Source: Bacteroidales bacterium (GTDB lineage Bacteria; Bacteroidota; Bacteroidia; Bacteroidales; UBA932). Taken from it: a stretch of 64,000 nucleotides of DNA. The position numbers and the translations under genes were made by a program. This document shows, piece after piece, positions 43,520 through 52,847 of the stretch; position 1 is the first letter of the stretch; each line of letters opens with the position of its first letter. Under the pieces are notes generated by a model. The model searched no databases. It was not told where the DNA came from and saw nothing but the letters and a program-made list of their open reading frames with translations. The stretch covers positions 8,595 to 72,594 of the forward strand of contig JAHHQQ010000009.1 of assembly GCA_020026275.1 (NCBI GenBank), written 5' to 3'.

Positions 43520-45184
43520 ATGAAAAAGATATTATTTCCATTGCTTGCGGGTTTATGTATGCTGACAGCCTGTTCCAAGGATTTTGATGAACAGAATACT
43601 GACCCGTTTGCATTCAAGCCGGTATATAAACAAGCAGACCTCGCGAATATCGGAGGTTATATCACTCAGATGGAGAAATCCATTTATTTCAATGCCCAGA
43701 ATGCGGATTGGGATTTCCAGATTGCCCAGAACCTCTGCGCTGATATCTGGAGCGGCTTCATGGCTCCTCCTACACCGTTTGCCGGTGGACAGCACAATGG
43801 CAACTACAGTATCCAGTTCGGTTGGACCAACTATGCATTCGGTATGTACAACAACGGTATCTTGGCACCGTGGAAGAAAGTGCAGGAACAGACCGTCACT
43901 GCCGAGAAGACCGAATTCCCTGAGGTATATGCCGTTTCTCTGGTCTTGAAAGTGATCGGTATGCAGCGTTCTACTGACTGCTACGGACCTATCCCTTATT
44001 CTCATTTCGGCGAAGGCGGCACTTCCGTGGAATACGATTCCCAGGAATCCATCTACCATCAGTTCTTCCAGGAATTGGATGAGGCCGAGAAACTGCTGAA
44101 CGGCTTCCTGTCCAGCGACCGCAAAGAAGTGAATGTCCTGAAGAAATGGGATTTGATCTTCAAGGGTGACTACAAGAGCTGGCAGAAAGTGATCAACTCA
44201 CAGCGTCTCCGTCTGGCTATCCGTATTTCCAAAGTGGAACCTGTTTTGGCAAAGACAGAAGCTGAAAAGGCAGTCGCCAGCCCTGCAGGCGTGATCACCA
44301 ACAAGAAAGAAAGCATGATTCTCCCTACCGAGACCATGAAACACCCTCTCTGTGTGCTTGCCTACGCTTACAACGATATCAGGATGAGTGCAGATATGCA
44401 GTCTATTCTCGAAGGTCTGAAAGACCCGCGTCTTCCAATCTACTTCAACCCGGCAGGTGAAATCAAGGGCGCTCCAGAATTCAAAGGAAAATATGTCGGC
44501 ATCCGTGAAGGTATTGACTATCCTTCCAAAGACCAGCGTGTCAACTTCTCCAACTTGGGTCCAGCCTGGACAATGGATAACCTGAACAGAACACCTATCG
44601 TGCTTTTGGGGTCTCCTGAGGTCTACTTCCTCCGTGCAGAAGGCGCACTCCGTGGATGGAGCATGGGCGGTACCGCTGCTGAACTATATCAGAAAGGTAT
44701 TGAGGAGTCCATGGAATATTGGGGCGTAAACGGTGCTGCCTACATTGAGGACGGTACCAGCAAGCCAACCGGTTATGTGGATCCGACCGCTCACAAATAT
44801 GACATTGGCCCTGTTTCTGCCGTTACTGTAAAATGGGATGAAGGTGCCACTGATGAGCAGAAATTGGAGAAGATCATCACTCAGAAATGGATTGCTCTCT
44901 TCCCGGAAGGACAGGAAGCATGGTCTGAATTCAGAAGAACCGGCTATCCACGTCTGTTCCCGATGGAGGTCAATCTTTCCAACGATATCAGCTCAACGAT
45001 TATGATCCGTCGTATGAGATTCGAAACCAACGAGTCTGAACGCAACAAGTCAGGTTATGAAAATGGAGTGCAGACGCTGATCAAGGAATCCAAGGGTGCT
45101 TACAAGACCAAAGGTGACAATGAAGGAACTCAGCTTTGGTGGGATACCAATGCAGGTGCAGCTGCTGGAGCTTCTAACTTCTAG
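43520..45184 (+). CDS. SusD/RagB-family surface lipoprotein
   Basis: 554 residues. The lipoprotein signal ends at Cys18 (MLTAC) followed by SKDFDE, resembling the acidic surface-export signal of Bacteroidetes lipoproteins. The sequence fits the SusD-like group with NTDPFAF near the start, a helical TPR scaffold (KVIGMQRSTDCYGPIPYS, DYKSWQKVINSQRLRLAIRIS) and a C-terminal QKWIALFPEGQEAWSEFRRTGYPRL. It caps the SusC barrel and binds the substrate. A terminator follows 25 nt after the stop. Confidence 0.95.
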   Translation: MKKILFPLLAGLCMLTACSKDFDEQNTDPFAFKPVYKQADLANIGGYITQMEKSIYFNAQNADWDFQIAQNLCADIWSGFMAPPTPFAGGQHNGNYSIQFGWTNYAFGMYNNGILAPWKKVQEQTVTAEKTEFPEVYAVSLVLKVIGMQRSTDCYGPIPYSHFGEGGTSVEYDSQESIYHQFFQELDEAEKLLNGFLSSDRKEVNVLKKWDLIFKGDYKSWQKVINSQRLRLAIRISKVEPVLAKTEAEKAVASPAGVITNKKESMILPTETMKHPLCVLAYAYNDIRMSADMQSILEGLKDPRLPIYFNPAGEIKGAPEFKGKYVGIREGIDYPSKDQRVNFSNLGPAWTMDNLNRTPIVLLGSPEVYFLRAEGALRGWSMGGTAAELYQKGIEESMEYWGVNGAAYIEDGTSKPTGYVDPTAHKYDIGPVSAVTVKWDEGATDEQKLEKIITQKWIALFPEGQEAWSEFRRTGYPRLFPMEVNLSNDISSTIMIRRMRFETNESERNKSGYENGVQTLIKESKGAYKTKGDNEGTQLWWDTNAGAAAGASNF

Positions 45185-45208
45185 AAGTTGACAGAAAATA
45201 ATGACTTT

Positions 45209-45239
45209 AAGCCGGTCTCCATATGGAAACCGGTTTTTT
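45209..45239 (+). terminator. Intrinsic terminator after the susCD pair
   Basis: AAGCCGGT/ACCGGTTT with an additional TCC/GGA inner stem and six T. The following 45240-45466 gap before the AraC gene shows no gene and no consensus promoter. Confidence 0.75.
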
Positions 45240-45466
45240 GATGGCTATTTCAGAGACTTTCTTCGGCTTGAGCAGAGTGGAATCTCGAGATTTCCTTGTG
45301 GACAGACAGTGCAAGTGGCGAGGAAAATGACAATCATATTCTTTTTGTATAATTAGTTGTATAAATTGACAGACAGCCATAATTATGGAACAGTTGTTGT
45401 TAGAACGAGGCGTGGTTGATGTCGTAGTTTTTTGTAGATGGAGGTATCAAAATAAATTTTGCAGTC

Positions 45467-46309
45467 ATGGAGATTTCAAAACAATATATTGCTGATTTTT
45501 ATCAGAACGATGATAATTTGTTTTTGGTTTGGGGACAGGACGATGTCGTTACCATATGGGATTCCTATGAGCAGATGGATCAGGTTTTTCTGATTTTCAC
45601 TATACAAGGAGAACTTGAATATCAGACATCTCTCTACAAAAGGGAAGTGCCAGTTGCTTCATTGATGGTTCTGACAAATAATAGTACTGCACGTTTTACC
45701 AAGATCAGTCCTGATTTCAAGTGTATTGGTTTTTGCTTTTCAAGAGAATTTTGGACCGATACGCTGATTCATTCCCATCCTTATACAACTCTTTCCCTAG
45801 TCCATCCGGCATTGGTGTTGAAAGAGTTGCAGATGAAGGATATTTTGAATTTTATCAATTTCATCAAGATGGCCAAGAATACAGGAATAAAGGACAAGGA
45901 ACCTTTGATGAAATATTTGGTGTTGGGTATGTTTTCCGAAATTGGCAAGATGTACGAGGAATGGTCAGAGAATTTTCCGAAACGTTCCACTCAGAATCTC
46001 ATGAGAGAATTTGCCAGACTCTTGTATTCCAACTATAAGACTCATCGCGATGTTGATTTTTATGTCAATGCGCTATCAGTAAGCAAACGTCATTTTTCTG
46101 CTTTGGTCAAGAGTGTGACTGGTATGACTGCATTCAAGTGTATTCAGATGTATGTTATCCTCAAGGCTTCTTCTATGTTGAGGAATACGACCATGAGCAT
46201 CAAGGAAATTGCATTCGAACTGAATTTTGATGACACTTCTCATTTCTGTAAATATTTTAGAAAAAATATGAAGATGTCTCCGGAATCTTATCGTCGGCAA
46301 GGATTATAA
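45467..46309 (+). CDS. AraC-family transcriptional regulator
   Basis: 280 residues. The C-terminal 100 residues have two helix-turn-helix units: FYVNALSVSKRHFSALVKSVTG and MSIKEIAFELNFDDTSHFCKYFRKNMKMSPESYR. The N-terminal 170 residues form a cupin-like sensing domain (VWGQDDVVTIWDSYEQMDQ, LMVLTNNSTARFT). This is the one-component AraC type rather than a hybrid two-component sensor or anti-sigma system. It probably controls the adjacent susCD and perhaps the GH89/GH20 genes; that is inferred from location only. Confidence 0.92.
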   Translation: MEISKQYIADFYQNDDNLFLVWGQDDVVTIWDSYEQMDQVFLIFTIQGELEYQTSLYKREVPVASLMVLTNNSTARFTKISPDFKCIGFCFSREFWTDTLIHSHPYTTLSLVHPALVLKELQMKDILNFINFIKMAKNTGIKDKEPLMKYLVLGMFSEIGKMYEEWSENFPKRSTQNLMREFARLLYSNYKTHRDVDFYVNALSVSKRHFSALVKSVTGMTAFKCIQMYVILKASSMLRNTTMSIKEIAFELNFDDTSHFCKYFRKNMKMSPESYRRQGL

Positions 46310-46373
46310 GTAGCTTCGAGACGACATGGATAAGATATGTTGAAGAATACAGCGTTTGCTGAACAAAAAGTTG

Positions 46374-46835
46374 GACGGTTAATATTGATTAGGAGGCCTT
46401 CTCAGATTGGAACAAAGCTCGGTATTGTACCGGGCTTTTTCCATTCAGCCTCAGTCTGATTCTATCGTGATTGAAGTACTTGATGTATTTCACCAGTTTT
46501 TTTGCGAACTGTCCTGCACTGTCCCACTCCTGCAGAGACAGCAATTCATTTTTCATCAGTCCGAAGAAGTTCTCCATCGTCGAGTTGTCAAGACAGTTTC
46601 CCTTCCCGGACATACTTTGTATAATGCCCCTTTCCTTCAGCATTTGCTGATAGCTCATGTGCTGGCAGGGCCAGAAGGATGTCAAGGTCTTCCGCCTTAG
46701 CTCTTGGACGGCTTCCACCCAATCTCGCGTAGTCGGGCTTCTCCTCAGCTCCGACTAAGGCTTTCACTTTTTCCAACAGGTCATTCGAGAACCGGCTGTT
46801 TGATGTCAGGAGGTGGGCCGTCAATTTTTTTCTTG
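46374..46835 (-). pseudogene. Degraded IS3-family element with internal deletion and frameshift
   Basis: Two overlapping minus-strand frames belong to one broken transposase. One (46389-46718) holds the C-terminal integrase-core end: HMSYQQMLKERGIIQSMSGK, DNSTMENFFG, RLNGKSPVQYR. The other (46588-46824) begins SNDLLEKVKALVGAEEKPD, like the end of the upstream orfA. The central catalytic core is missing and the frames do not join, so it cannot be active. The end carries AAAAAGTTGGAC as in the 40-kb remnant. The rest of the 46310-47021 gap is noncoding and contains the GH89 promoter. Confidence 0.8.
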
Positions 46836-46946
46836 CACAGAAAAGATTGGCAAGATGTTATACGGTATGTTCAAATGGAGGTCAAGGCATTCGAGATGTC
46901 ATGTGACGGAATAGTTATTAAAATAATTTGACAATCGGTGATTTGT

Positions 46947-46978
46947 TTTGAAAAAATCAATGTAAATAAATAACTTTG
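46947..46978 (+). promoter_or_regulatory. Promoter of the GH89 gene (-33 TTTG, -7 TAACTTTG)
   Basis: TTTG at 46947-46950 and TAACTTTG at 46971-46978 with a 20-nt spacer match the Bacteroides promoter consensus. The predicted leader is about 40 nt. It is the cleanest promoter in the window. Confidence 0.75.
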
Positions 46979-47021
46979 GGGAAAGTTAGAATTCACCTAT
47001 TACAATACAAAATGAAGTGCT

Positions 47022-49214
47022 ATGCGTAAAGTTTTCTATTGCATGATCATGTCATTCCTGATGATAGGATGTGATGTTGTTCCTGATCAATCCCCGGCAG
47101 TGATGAAGGAAATGTGCGGAAGATTGTTTCCTGAACAGGCAGATTGTTTCCGTTTCGAATTGTTGGAAGAGGCTGGAGAAGGAGATGTTTTTTCCGTAGA
47201 ATCATACAAGAGGAAAATTCTCATTAAAGGCAACTCCATTAATTCTATGGCAGTGGGATTGAACTGGTATCTCAAAAATTATTGTCATACTCGTGTGTCC
47301 TGGTATGCTTCAGATGCCGTTCAGATGCCGGATGAACTTCCACAACTTTCCCAAAAAAAGATTGTTCACTCCAATTGTGACTATCGTTTTTTTCTTAATT
47401 ATTGTACTTATGGTTATTCTATGCCATATTGGAAATGGAATGATTGGGAAAGGCTGATTGACTGGATGGCATTGAATGGTGTCAATATGCCATTGGCTCT
47501 GACTGGTCAGGAATCCATCTGGTACAAAGTCTGGACTTCTTTGGGGCTGTCAGATGAACAGGTCCGTCACTATTTTACCGGTCCTGCTCAGCTGCCATGG
47601 CATAGGATGTCAAATGTTGATTATTGGCAAAGTCCGTTACCTCAGTCTTGGCTGGATTGTCAAGAAGCTTTGCAAAAGCAGATTCTGGAAAGGGAAAGAG
47701 CTTTTGGCATGACTCCAATACTGCCTGCTTTCGCTGGTCATGTCCCTGGGGAATTGAAAGAAATCTATCCTGAAGCCAAGATTTCCACCACCAGTCAATG
47801 GGGGGGATTTGACAGTCAGTATAAGAGTCATTTCATTAATCCGTCTGACTCGCTCTATCGGGTAATCCAGAAACTTTATATCGAAGAACAGACTCGCCTA
47901 TATGGGACAGATCATATCTATGGGATGGATCCATTCAATGAAATAGATGCCCCGGAATGGAATGAAGAATTTTTGTCAGGTATATCCAAAAACATTTACG
48001 AATCTATCTGTTCTGTTGATCCTGATGCCAAATGGCTTCAGATGACCTGGATGTTCTATCATTCCAAGGAAAAATGGACCCCTTCTCGTATCAAGGCTTT
48101 CTTGGAATCAGTTCCTCAGGACAAACTGATTCTTCTGGACTACTATTGTGATTTCATAGAATTATGGAAAGAGACCGATGCTTACCATGGGCAACCATAT
48201 ATGTGGTGTTACCTTGGTAATTTCGGTGGAAATACTTTTTTGGCAGGAGATCTTGATGATGTGGATGCCAAATTGGACAATCTCTTCCAGAATGGAGGGG
48301 ACAATCTGTATGGAGTTGGTGCTACTTTGGAAGCCCTCGATGTCAATCCTCTTATGTATGAATATGTGTTTGAACGTGCTTGGAACGAAGAGAAGAGTCC
48401 TGCAGAATGGGTGGCCAATTGGGCAGATTGCCGGGGAGGAAAGCAGGATGAACATATCCGGACTGCCTGGAAAGGTCTGTATGAACAGGTTTACCAGCAT
48501 GTGGCATTGTGCGGCCAGGCGGTTCTGATCAATGCCAGACCACAACTGGAAGGCGTACAGGGCTGGAATACGTATCCGGAATATCATTATGACAACCGGG
48601 TACTTTGGAAAATATGGACCGATCTGTTGAAGGCTCAAGAAGTGGACAATGGCCTTTACCGCTTTGATGTCATCAATGTCGGCAGACAGGTACTGGGCAA
48701 TCTGTTCTCTGATTTCCGTTCCGCATTCGCGAAATGCTATTATGCCAAAGATTTTGTTGGTGCTGAAAAATGGGCTGCCAGAATGGATGGACTGATTCTT
48801 GATTGCGACAGGCTTTTGGCCACTTCCATTGAACTGAATCTGGGAAAATGGATCCGGGATGCCCGGGCTTTCGGCCAGACTGAAAAAGAAAAAAGATATT
48901 ACGAAGAAAATGCGAGGGGAATCGTCACGGTCTGGGGACAAAAGGGAACCCAACTCAATGATTATGCCAATCGGGGATGGGCTGGTTTGACTGGCAGTTT
49001 CTATTATGGACGCTGGCATCAGTTTACTCAGGCAGTACTGGCCTGTATGAAAGACGGCAAGCCATTTGTTCAGGAAGAGTGGGAGAAAGGAATCATTGAA
49101 TGGGAATATCAGTGGACTTTGAAGCAGGATGCTTTTCCGATCAATTCAGGAGAAGATCCATTGAAGGTAGCCAAAGAGTTGGAAGAAAAATATTCGTTGG
49201 ATTTTGAAAGTTAG
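47022..49214 (+). CDS. Alpha-N-acetylglucosaminidase lipoprotein (GH89)
   Basis: 730 residues. Lipoprotein signal with Cys17 (FLMIGC). The GH89 layout is complete: a small N-terminal domain, a TIM-barrel with WERLIDWMALNGVNMPLALTGQE, the acid/base Glu307 in GMDPFNEIDAPEW and probable nucleophile Glu437 in GVGATLEALDVNP, and an all-helical C-terminal domain (WIRDARAFGQTEKEKRYYE). It removes terminal alpha-linked GlcNAc, as on gastric mucin O-glycans or heparan-type chains. With the two GH20 enzymes it forms a hexosamine-stripping set. Confidence 0.95.
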   Translation: MRKVFYCMIMSFLMIGCDVVPDQSPAVMKEMCGRLFPEQADCFRFELLEEAGEGDVFSVESYKRKILIKGNSINSMAVGLNWYLKNYCHTRVSWYASDAVQMPDELPQLSQKKIVHSNCDYRFFLNYCTYGYSMPYWKWNDWERLIDWMALNGVNMPLALTGQESIWYKVWTSLGLSDEQVRHYFTGPAQLPWHRMSNVDYWQSPLPQSWLDCQEALQKQILERERAFGMTPILPAFAGHVPGELKEIYPEAKISTTSQWGGFDSQYKSHFINPSDSLYRVIQKLYIEEQTRLYGTDHIYGMDPFNEIDAPEWNEEFLSGISKNIYESICSVDPDAKWLQMTWMFYHSKEKWTPSRIKAFLESVPQDKLILLDYYCDFIELWKETDAYHGQPYMWCYLGNFGGNTFLAGDLDDVDAKLDNLFQNGGDNLYGVGATLEALDVNPLMYEYVFERAWNEEKSPAEWVANWADCRGGKQDEHIRTAWKGLYEQVYQHVALCGQAVLINARPQLEGVQGWNTYPEYHYDNRVLWKIWTDLLKAQEVDNGLYRFDVINVGRQVLGNLFSDFRSAFAKCYYAKDFVGAEKWAARMDGLILDCDRLLATSIELNLGKWIRDARAFGQTEKEKRYYEENARGIVTVWGQKGTQLNDYANRGWAGLTGSFYYGRWHQFTQAVLACMKDGKPFVQEEWEKGIIEWEYQWTLKQDAFPINSGEDPLKVAKELEEKYSLDFES

Positions 49215-49263
49215 TAATCAGAGCGGTATATTGTACGAAAATCTTGACAAATTAATTTAATAT

Positions 49264-51567
49264 ATGAAGAAAATAATTTATAGCATTTTCATTTTTGCTG
49301 CAACAGTGGTTGCATGTACAGCTCCACAGAAGACAGCAGATTATGAAGTCATTCCTTTGCCGGTTTCTGTCCAACGTGCCGGAGACACTTTTTTCGTTCT
49401 GGAAGATGGTGCTGTCATTTCCTATCCGGAAGAAAATGAGAAGATGGCGAAAAATGCACAGTTTCTGGTCAGCTATGCAAAGGAATCGGCCGGACTGGAT
49501 TTGAAGGCTGGAGGCCCTTCAGGTCAGATTACATTGGAACTCGGTCTGGACAGCTCCAACAAGGAGGCATATGAACTGACTGTCTCGGACAAGGGAGTAG
49601 TCATTCGTGGAGCTAGTGAGGCAGGTGTTTTCTATGGTATCCAGACTCTTCGTAAATCTCTTCCTTTGATGGATAGAGGAACAGTGTTTCTTCCGGCAGT
49701 GAAGATTTCAGATGAACCTCGGTTCAGATACAGAGGTATGATGTTGGATGTATCCCGTCACTTTTTCTCTGTAGAGGAAGTCAAGACCTATATCGACATG
49801 CTCGCCCTCCACAATATCAACCGTCTCCATTGGCATCTGACCGATGACCAAGGCTGGAGAATTGAGATCAAGAGATATCCGAAATTGACAGAAATCGGTT
49901 CAAAACGTGCCCAGACTGTCATCGGACGCAATTCTGGTGAATACGACGGCATTCCTTACGGCGGTTTCTATACTCAGGAACAGATTCGTGAGGTGGTGGC
50001 TTATGCGGCAGAACGCTATGTCACGATAGTTCCAGAAGTTGATATGCCAGGCCATATGCAAGCTGTATTGGCATGTTATCCTGAATTGGGATGCACTGGC
50101 GGTCCTTACAAGGTAAGGGAAAAATGGGGTATTTCTTCAGATGTTCTTTGCGCAGGCAATGACAAGACCCTTCAGTTTGTAAAGGATGTTCTTGAAGAGG
50201 TGGTCGGTCTTTTTCCTTCTGAGTATGTACATATTGGTGGTGATGAATGCTTGAAAGACGAATGGATGAGATGCCCGAAATGCCAGAATCGTATCAGGCA
50301 GTTGGGATTGGCCAATGATGCACAACATACTAAGGAACAGAAACTTCAAAGTTGGTTTGTAGCAGACATTGAACACTTTCTTGAAGAACATGGCAGACGT
50401 CTGATTGGTTGGGATGAGATTTTGGAAGGCGATCTGGTCGCTCCCAATGCGACTGTCATGGCATGGAGAGACCTCAGATATGGCATGACTGCTGCCAGAC
50501 TTCATCATGATGCCATCATGACCCCTTCTTCACACGTCTATTTCGACCATTATCAGGATCTGGACCAGAATGAGCCATTGGCAATCGGCGGCTATTCATC
50601 TGTAGGACGTGTCTACAATTATGAACCGATTCCATCTGACCTGGAACCAGAACTTCGCCATCATATTTTGGGCGTTCAAGCCAATCTCTGGACAGAATAC
50701 ATTCCGACTTTCAGCCATGCCCAGTATATGGTGCTTCCTCGAATGGATGCGCTTTGCGAGGTACAGTGGACTCCTGCAGGAACTAAGGATTATGGGGCAT
50801 TCTGCAATCGTCTCAACAAGATGCTTCATTTCTATGACAAATTGGGCTGGAACTATGCGAAACATATCTACAAGGTTTCAGCGGATTTTGCTCTAGACCA
50901 AGAGATGGAAGGAATCAAGGTTTCTCTTAATACTGTCAAGGGAGGAGAAATCTACTATACATTGGATGGAAGTGAACCGACAATCAAATCTCTCCGATAT
51001 ACTGCACCATTTGTGGTTCAGGACAAGGTTGTCGTCAAGGCGATGGCTGTTCATGATGGCATACCGCAAACAGTCATGTCCGAGAACTTGTCTTACGACA
51101 ATAAGATTTCTGGAATTGAACTGCTTCAGGAACCGCATCGAAGTTATCGTTTCAACGGTGCGTCTACATTGGTAGACGGTCTGACTGGTATGCAGAATTA
51201 TCGCACTGGCCGTTGGCTTGGTTTCTGTGGCAAAGATTTGGAGGCAATCATCAAACTGAAATCCGAGACGGAGATTTCTAAAGTTGGCTTCAACACTTGT
51301 GTAGCTACCAGTGATTGGGTGTTCGATGTCAGACAAGCGATCATCGAAGTTTCTGAGGACGGAATCCATTTCAAGAAAGTGGCAGAAGAGTCTTATCCGG
51401 CCATGACGTCCAATGATGCCTATGTGAAGCATTATGATCTTTTGTTTGAGACTGTGAAAGCGCAGTACGTGAAAGTGACACTTGTATCAGAACATTCCAT
51501 TCCTGCTTTTCATGGAGGGAAAGACCATCCAGGGTTCATTTTTGTAGATGAGATTTCCATTGACTAG
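49264..51567 (+). CDS. Beta-N-acetylhexosaminidase lipoprotein (GH20), copy 1
   Basis: 767 residues. Lipobox Cys18 (ATVVAC). An N-terminal GH20b domain (about 25-145) is followed by the catalytic barrel with RYRGMMLDVSRHFF, LHWHLTDDQGWRIEIK, and catalytic pair Asp327-Glu328 in YVHIGGDECLKDEW. Then come a small chitobiase-type C-terminal domain (GGEIYYTLDGSEPT) and a discoidin-like tail with STLVDGLTG and HSIPAFHGG. It releases terminal beta-GlcNAc or beta-GalNAc. It is 49 nt after the GH89 gene and ends at a terminator. Confidence 0.95.
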   Translation: MKKIIYSIFIFAATVVACTAPQKTADYEVIPLPVSVQRAGDTFFVLEDGAVISYPEENEKMAKNAQFLVSYAKESAGLDLKAGGPSGQITLELGLDSSNKEAYELTVSDKGVVIRGASEAGVFYGIQTLRKSLPLMDRGTVFLPAVKISDEPRFRYRGMMLDVSRHFFSVEEVKTYIDMLALHNINRLHWHLTDDQGWRIEIKRYPKLTEIGSKRAQTVIGRNSGEYDGIPYGGFYTQEQIREVVAYAAERYVTIVPEVDMPGHMQAVLACYPELGCTGGPYKVREKWGISSDVLCAGNDKTLQFVKDVLEEVVGLFPSEYVHIGGDECLKDEWMRCPKCQNRIRQLGLANDAQHTKEQKLQSWFVADIEHFLEEHGRRLIGWDEILEGDLVAPNATVMAWRDLRYGMTAARLHHDAIMTPSSHVYFDHYQDLDQNEPLAIGGYSSVGRVYNYEPIPSDLEPELRHHILGVQANLWTEYIPTFSHAQYMVLPRMDALCEVQWTPAGTKDYGAFCNRLNKMLHFYDKLGWNYAKHIYKVSADFALDQEMEGIKVSLNTVKGGEIYYTLDGSEPTIKSLRYTAPFVVQDKVVVKAMAVHDGIPQTVMSENLSYDNKISGIELLQEPHRSYRFNGASTLVDGLTGMQNYRTGRWLGFCGKDLEAIIKLKSETEISKVGFNTCVATSDWVFDVRQAIIEVSEDGIHFKKVAEESYPAMTSNDAYVKHYDLLFETVKAQYVKVTLVSEHSIPAFHGGKDHPGFIFVDEISID

Positions 51568-51591
51568 ATTTTTCAGAATCGGATATTTCCT

Positions 51592-51630
51592 AAAAGGTTG
51601 CGCCAGATATGGTGTAACCTTTTTTATTTT
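51592..51630 (+). terminator. Intrinsic terminator after GH20 copy 1
   Basis: A 13-bp stem (AAAAGGTTGCGCC with its partner, two G-T pairs) and a 6-nt loop are followed by TTTTTTATTTT. It overlaps a possible in-frame TTG start at 51598 for the next gene, which argues for the ATG at 51661 instead. Confidence 0.8.
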
Positions 51631-51660
51631 CTATTTTTGTGGGGAACAACTTTTTTCATA

Positions 51661-52773
51661 ATGAAAAGCAAATTTATTCTGAACTTGATGGGGATGCTGG
51701 CACTGCTATGTCTGTGTCGTGGCAATGCTCAAGCCCAGTATGTTTCTTGTCCGCCATTTCCCTATGGGCATGCCCATCTGTTTGAGCCCAATATAGATAT
51801 GGATATCTTCCAGATTCGAGCTAACCAGTTTCCTGATTTCCGTTTCCGTGCAGATGACTATATACAATATTCACCTTTCCTGTTCATGTTGGGGTTGAAA
51901 TCTTTTGGATATGACGGAATGAGTTCTTGGGGCAGGATGGCGACAGCCGATGCCTTATCTCTTGCTTTTATGGCGGTGGGCGTGAACGGCTTGAAATATA
52001 CGTTCAGAAGAACTCGTCCCGATGGTTCTGCCCGCAATTCCTTCCCCTCCGGCCATACTGCCACTGTTTTTACTTTTGCCACACTTCTTCATCTTGAATA
52101 TGGTTGGAAAAGTCCTTGGTTCAGTATAGGGGCTTACAGTGTGGCGGCTTCTGTCGGAATAATGCGTATGCTCAACAACCGACATTGGCTGTCAGATGTT
52201 CTTGGTGGAGCACTGATCGGTATTGGCGCTGCTCATCTGGGATATTATGTGACAGATCGGATTTTTGGAAAAAAGTTCATCCAGTCAGGCTATGCCCATC
52301 CTGAATTTTTTTATGAGGAGTCCCGGAAACATTACGATGTGGATCTTTTGTTCTATAGGCGTTTTGTTCTGGGCCGGAATTCGCTGAAAGCGGAAGGCCG
52401 TCTGCCGGAGAGAGGTAGCGGTATGGCTTTGGATGTGGGGATTCCGGTCATACCATCTGCCGGAGTTCGAATCCGTGGTGGAATCGGCTCCCTGAATAAT
52501 CATAATGTCTGCAATATACTGGCTGGAGGTCTCTGGAATGGTCAAATCAACGACCGTTTTCAATACGGAGCATATCTGCTTGCCGGTTATGCTTATCTTG
52601 TTTCTGGTCAGATTTCCAATTTTGATGTGGCGGCAGGTTCTTCTCTTGCTTTGAGACTTTCCGGCAATTTTCAGCTGAAGGCATTTGTTGAATATGAAAA
52701 TATAACTGATTTCAGTACTGGACCTTCCCTCAACTCCATCAATTTGGGGTTCTGCGCCGGTTTTTATTGGTAA
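51661..52773 (+). CDS. PAP2-family phosphatase with C-terminal beta-barrel-like domain
   Basis: 370 residues from ATG 51661, which gives a signal peptide (LNLMGMLALLCLCRGNAQAQ). The middle has the three PAP2 phosphatase motifs: KYTFRRTRP (112-120), FPSGHTA (128-134) and R169-x5-H175-x3-D179 in RMLNNRHWLSD. It acts on lipid phosphates or pyrophosphates at the periplasmic face. From about residue 250 the sequence turns into amphipathic strands (GMALDVGIPVIPSAGVRIRGG, FQLKAFVEYENI) ending in GFCAGFYW, like an outer-membrane barrel. It sits between two GH20 genes; whether it helps glycan use or lipid A remodelling is unclear. Confidence 0.85.
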   Translation: MKSKFILNLMGMLALLCLCRGNAQAQYVSCPPFPYGHAHLFEPNIDMDIFQIRANQFPDFRFRADDYIQYSPFLFMLGLKSFGYDGMSSWGRMATADALSLAFMAVGVNGLKYTFRRTRPDGSARNSFPSGHTATVFTFATLLHLEYGWKSPWFSIGAYSVAASVGIMRMLNNRHWLSDVLGGALIGIGAAHLGYYVTDRIFGKKFIQSGYAHPEFFYEESRKHYDVDLLFYRRFVLGRNSLKAEGRLPERGSGMALDVGIPVIPSAGVRIRGGIGSLNNHNVCNILAGGLWNGQINDRFQYGAYLLAGYAYLVSGQISNFDVAAGSSLALRLSGNFQLKAFVEYENITDFSTGPSLNSINLGFCAGFYW

Positions 52774-52847
52774 TAAGGAGAAAAATCGGCAGATTATGCC
52801 TATATTTATTCTATATGAATAGTCATCAAACGAAAAAGTATAGTGTC

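Noticed and set aside
46860..46931. Coding continuation of the IS element downstream to 46.93 kb
   Set aside because: No transposase-like residues remain there; the interval leads into the GH89 promoter.
51598..51660. TTG start for the PAP2 phosphatase
   Set aside because: It lies inside a strong terminator hairpin; the ATG at 51661 begins a proper signal peptide.
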